Positions 56,801 to 59,800 of a stretch of 64,000 nt of DNA are shown here, piece after piece (position 1 is the stretch's first letter; each line of letters starts with the position of its first letter). The translations under genes and the position numbers were made by a program. The notes below the pieces were generated by a model. The model saw only the letters and a program-made list of their open reading frames with translations. It did not search any database and was not told the DNA's origin. The stretch lies in the NCBI GenBank assembly GCA_946902875.1, contig OX336336.1:4682545-4746544 (forward strand), in the 5' to 3' direction. The stretch comes from Nematopogon swammerdamellus (Eukaryota > Arthropoda > Insecta > Lepidoptera > Adelidae).

Positions 56801-59800
56801 TGTTGAAAATTTTACTGAATGAGTATTTTTTGCTTTTAATTTGCTAAATTTATACTGTAATAAGACGTATACATGAACGGATAGATGGGTTGGATACGAT
56901 TGAGCCAAATGTATTGTTAGAATGAATTATTGGATTGTTTTTACGTTCGATGAAAATAAAAAAGCGTTTTATCCGTCGTTCGATAGTTAATTTAAAAAAG
57001 TGTATATTGGGAAAGCTAGATCGAATGAAATGAGATATAGCTTGCCCAGTGCAGCATTGATCGCAAACCCACTGATCGCAAAGCAAAGCCTCTGATCGTA
57101 AAGGAAGTCATACATAATCAGAAAATGTTGTACCTTATGTTCTACCAGAAAGTGTTGTAATGTTGAAAATTTTACTGAATGAGTATTTTTTGCTTTTAAT
57201 TTGCTAAATTTATACTGTAATAAGACGTATACATGAACGGATAGATGGGTTGGATACGATTGAGCCAAATGTATTGTTAGAATGAATTATCGGGTTGTTT
57301 TTACGTTCGATGAAAATAAAAAAGCGTTTTATCCGTCGTTCAATAGTAAATTTAAAAAAGTGTATATTGGGAAAGCTAGATCGAATGAAATGAGATTTAG
57401 CTTGCCCAATTATACACTACTTCAACCCAACACGTCCAGCTGATTTCCTCCAATGCAGCTGCAATGTGTGCCTAGGTGTACGCGGTGCTGGGCACGGACT
57501 CGCACGCGTGGGTCTCGCTCCGGCGGGACGTCCTGACGCTGGACATCACCGTGTCGCCCCCGGCCGGCGGCGGCCAGCTCGGCCTCGTGTGCTGTCAGAC
57601 CCTCGGCGCGCAGGTCGCCGTCGATACGGTCAGTCATTCTCTCCTGTTTCATTGAGTCGGACTCGCACGCCTGGGTCTCGCTGCGGCGGGACGTGCTGAC
57701 GCTGGACATCACCGTGTCGCCCCCGGCCGGCGGCGGCCAGCTCGGCCTCGTGTGCTGCCAGACCCTCGGCGCGCAGGTCGCCGTCGATACGGTCAGTCAT
57801 TCTCTCCTGTTTCATTGAGTCGAACTCGCACGCGTGGGTCTCGCTGCGGCGGGACGTGCTTACACTGGACATCACCGTGTCGCCCCCGGCCGGCGGCGGC
57901 CAGCTCGGCCTCGTGTGCTGTCAGACCCTCGGCGCGCAGGTCGCCGTCGATACGGTCAGTCATTCTCTCCTGTTTCATTGAGTCGGACTCGCACGCCTGC
58001 GTCTCGCTGCGGCGGGACGTGCTGACGCTAGACATCACCGTGTCGCCCCCGGCCGGCGGCGGCCAGCTCGGCCTTGTGTGCTGTCAGACTCTCGGTGCGC
58101 AGGTCGCCGTCGATACGGTCAGTCATTCTCTTCTGTTTCATTGAGCCGGACTCGCACGCGTGGGTCTCGTTACGGCGGGACGTGCTGACGCTGGACATCA
58201 CCGTGTCGCCCCCGGCCGGCGGCGGCCAGCTCGGCCTCGTGTGCTGTCAGACCCTCGGTGCGCAGGTCGCCGTCGATACGGTCAGTCATTCTCTACTGTT
58301 TCATTGAGTCGGACTCGCACGCATGGGTCTCGCTGCGGCGGGACGTGCTGACGCTGCTGGGGCCAGCTCGGCCTCTCCTGTGCTGTCAGACCCTCGGCGC
58401 GCAGGTCGCCGTCGATACGGTCAGTCATTCTCTCCTATTTCATAGAGTCGGACTCGCACGCGTGGGTCTCGCTGCGGCGGGACGTGCTGACGCTGGACAT
58501 CACCGTGGCGATCCTAATTCACTAGAATATCTTCTCAAGAATAATTAATGACGCCACGCATTGGTCAGGTGGTGCCAATGTCGCCGGCGTACCGCGCCGA
58601 TCTGCGCCGCGGCGACATCGTCCTGGCGATCGACAGCAAGCCGGCCTCCACGGTCGGTCAGGTCGGCAAGCTCCTGCGCAGCGCCGAGCGGCGCGCCGTC
58701 ACCGTGCGCGTGCGCCGCGTCATGCCGCGCCGCAGCAAGACCGCCGATCGCTACGGCCTCGACCCTCCGACGCTCGCTCCGGAACTCAAGAGGGCCAAGA
58801 CCAATAGCTTCTCCTTCAGAAGGGTCTCTGAGGTCATGGAGGGCGTGCGGCTGCAGGGCATGAAAGTGGCGCAGGGAAAATCCTCCTCCCAGGTGACTTT
58901 TTTTATATGCAATCTGGTAAGGATGTCTTAGTCACAGAGCTGAGTACATGATTCGACCAGCAAATATCGCCACCGAGAAGGTGTTATACCGGAGATTTCC
59001 TATTTGACGGCTGGCTAAGGAGAACACAGCCGAAGCCTTCATCAAATAGAAAAAATCATTCGTACACATCTTCCGGATTCGAACCACGGACTTTCAGATC
59101 AAGAGTCGTAGTCAACAATCGCACCGATCACCCGCCTCTTTACTTTGAAATATTACTGGTATTGTTTATTTAGCCACAGGAGGTATGGGAATGGGAGTCA
59201 ATGATATCGAATATTCTTGCAGGAATCTGAGTCGCCGAGCCAAAAACCACCAGAGCCGCAAATTGAGACTGAATCACCTGCCAAGAAACCGCCTGAGCCC
59301 GCCAAGCCGCAGCAGAAGCCGCAGGAGCCGGTCGTGCCTGCGGTGGGTCCCGGCGGCAGCTTCGGCCTGCGCAAGCGCCGGTGCTCCGTCGAGAACAAGC
59401 ACTCGTCCGACAGCTCCGCCGGCAGTACCCCACCGGCCTCCGGAGAGAGCACTCCGCTCCGGCAAGCGAAAGAGGCAGCCGGCAAACCTTACAAGCACGG
59501 CGAAATACCTACCATACGGACAGACTCCTACGAGAATCCCAAATATTATGACAAGGTCGACCCTCAGAAGTACGACTCGGTCGCAGCTTCGGACGAGTCC
59601 AGCCCGCCCGATGACAGCGTGACGAGCGAATCGAGTGGGCATTCGAGGCACAGCGAGCACATTGAGATATGTCAACTGTACACCATGAAGCCAGTAGCGC
59701 TCAAGCCGATCGTGCGGTTCGAAGACAAAGCGATGTTCAAACTGAACGAGAACCATAAGTACCTGAATATCAACGTGTGGGCGTCTCTGCCCGGTGAGAC

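Larger units (their letters stand above)
41204..57421. mobile_element. Complete Polinton/Maverick, 16,218 bp, in PDZD8 intron 5
   Basis: Both ends begin 5'-AGTAGTGTATAATTGGGCAA as inverted copies and are bracketed by the 6-bp duplication TCAACC. These are the hallmarks of Polinton integration. The internal gene set (protein-primed polymerase B, DDE integrase, A32-type ATPase, adenain-like protease, two jelly-roll capsid proteins) confirms the assignment. Genes are arranged divergently: leftward 41780-47996 (except one small rightward gene) and rightward 49839-56164. Nearly all frames are open, so the copy looks young. Capsid genes mean virion formation is conceivable for the family, but this is not shown for this copy. 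Confidence 0.97.

Noticed and set aside
57466..58548. Series of Arg/Gly-rich ORFs on both strands
   Set aside because: They are off-frame readings of the tandem exon 6 array, stopped in every unit; only the spliced exon 6 frame is real.
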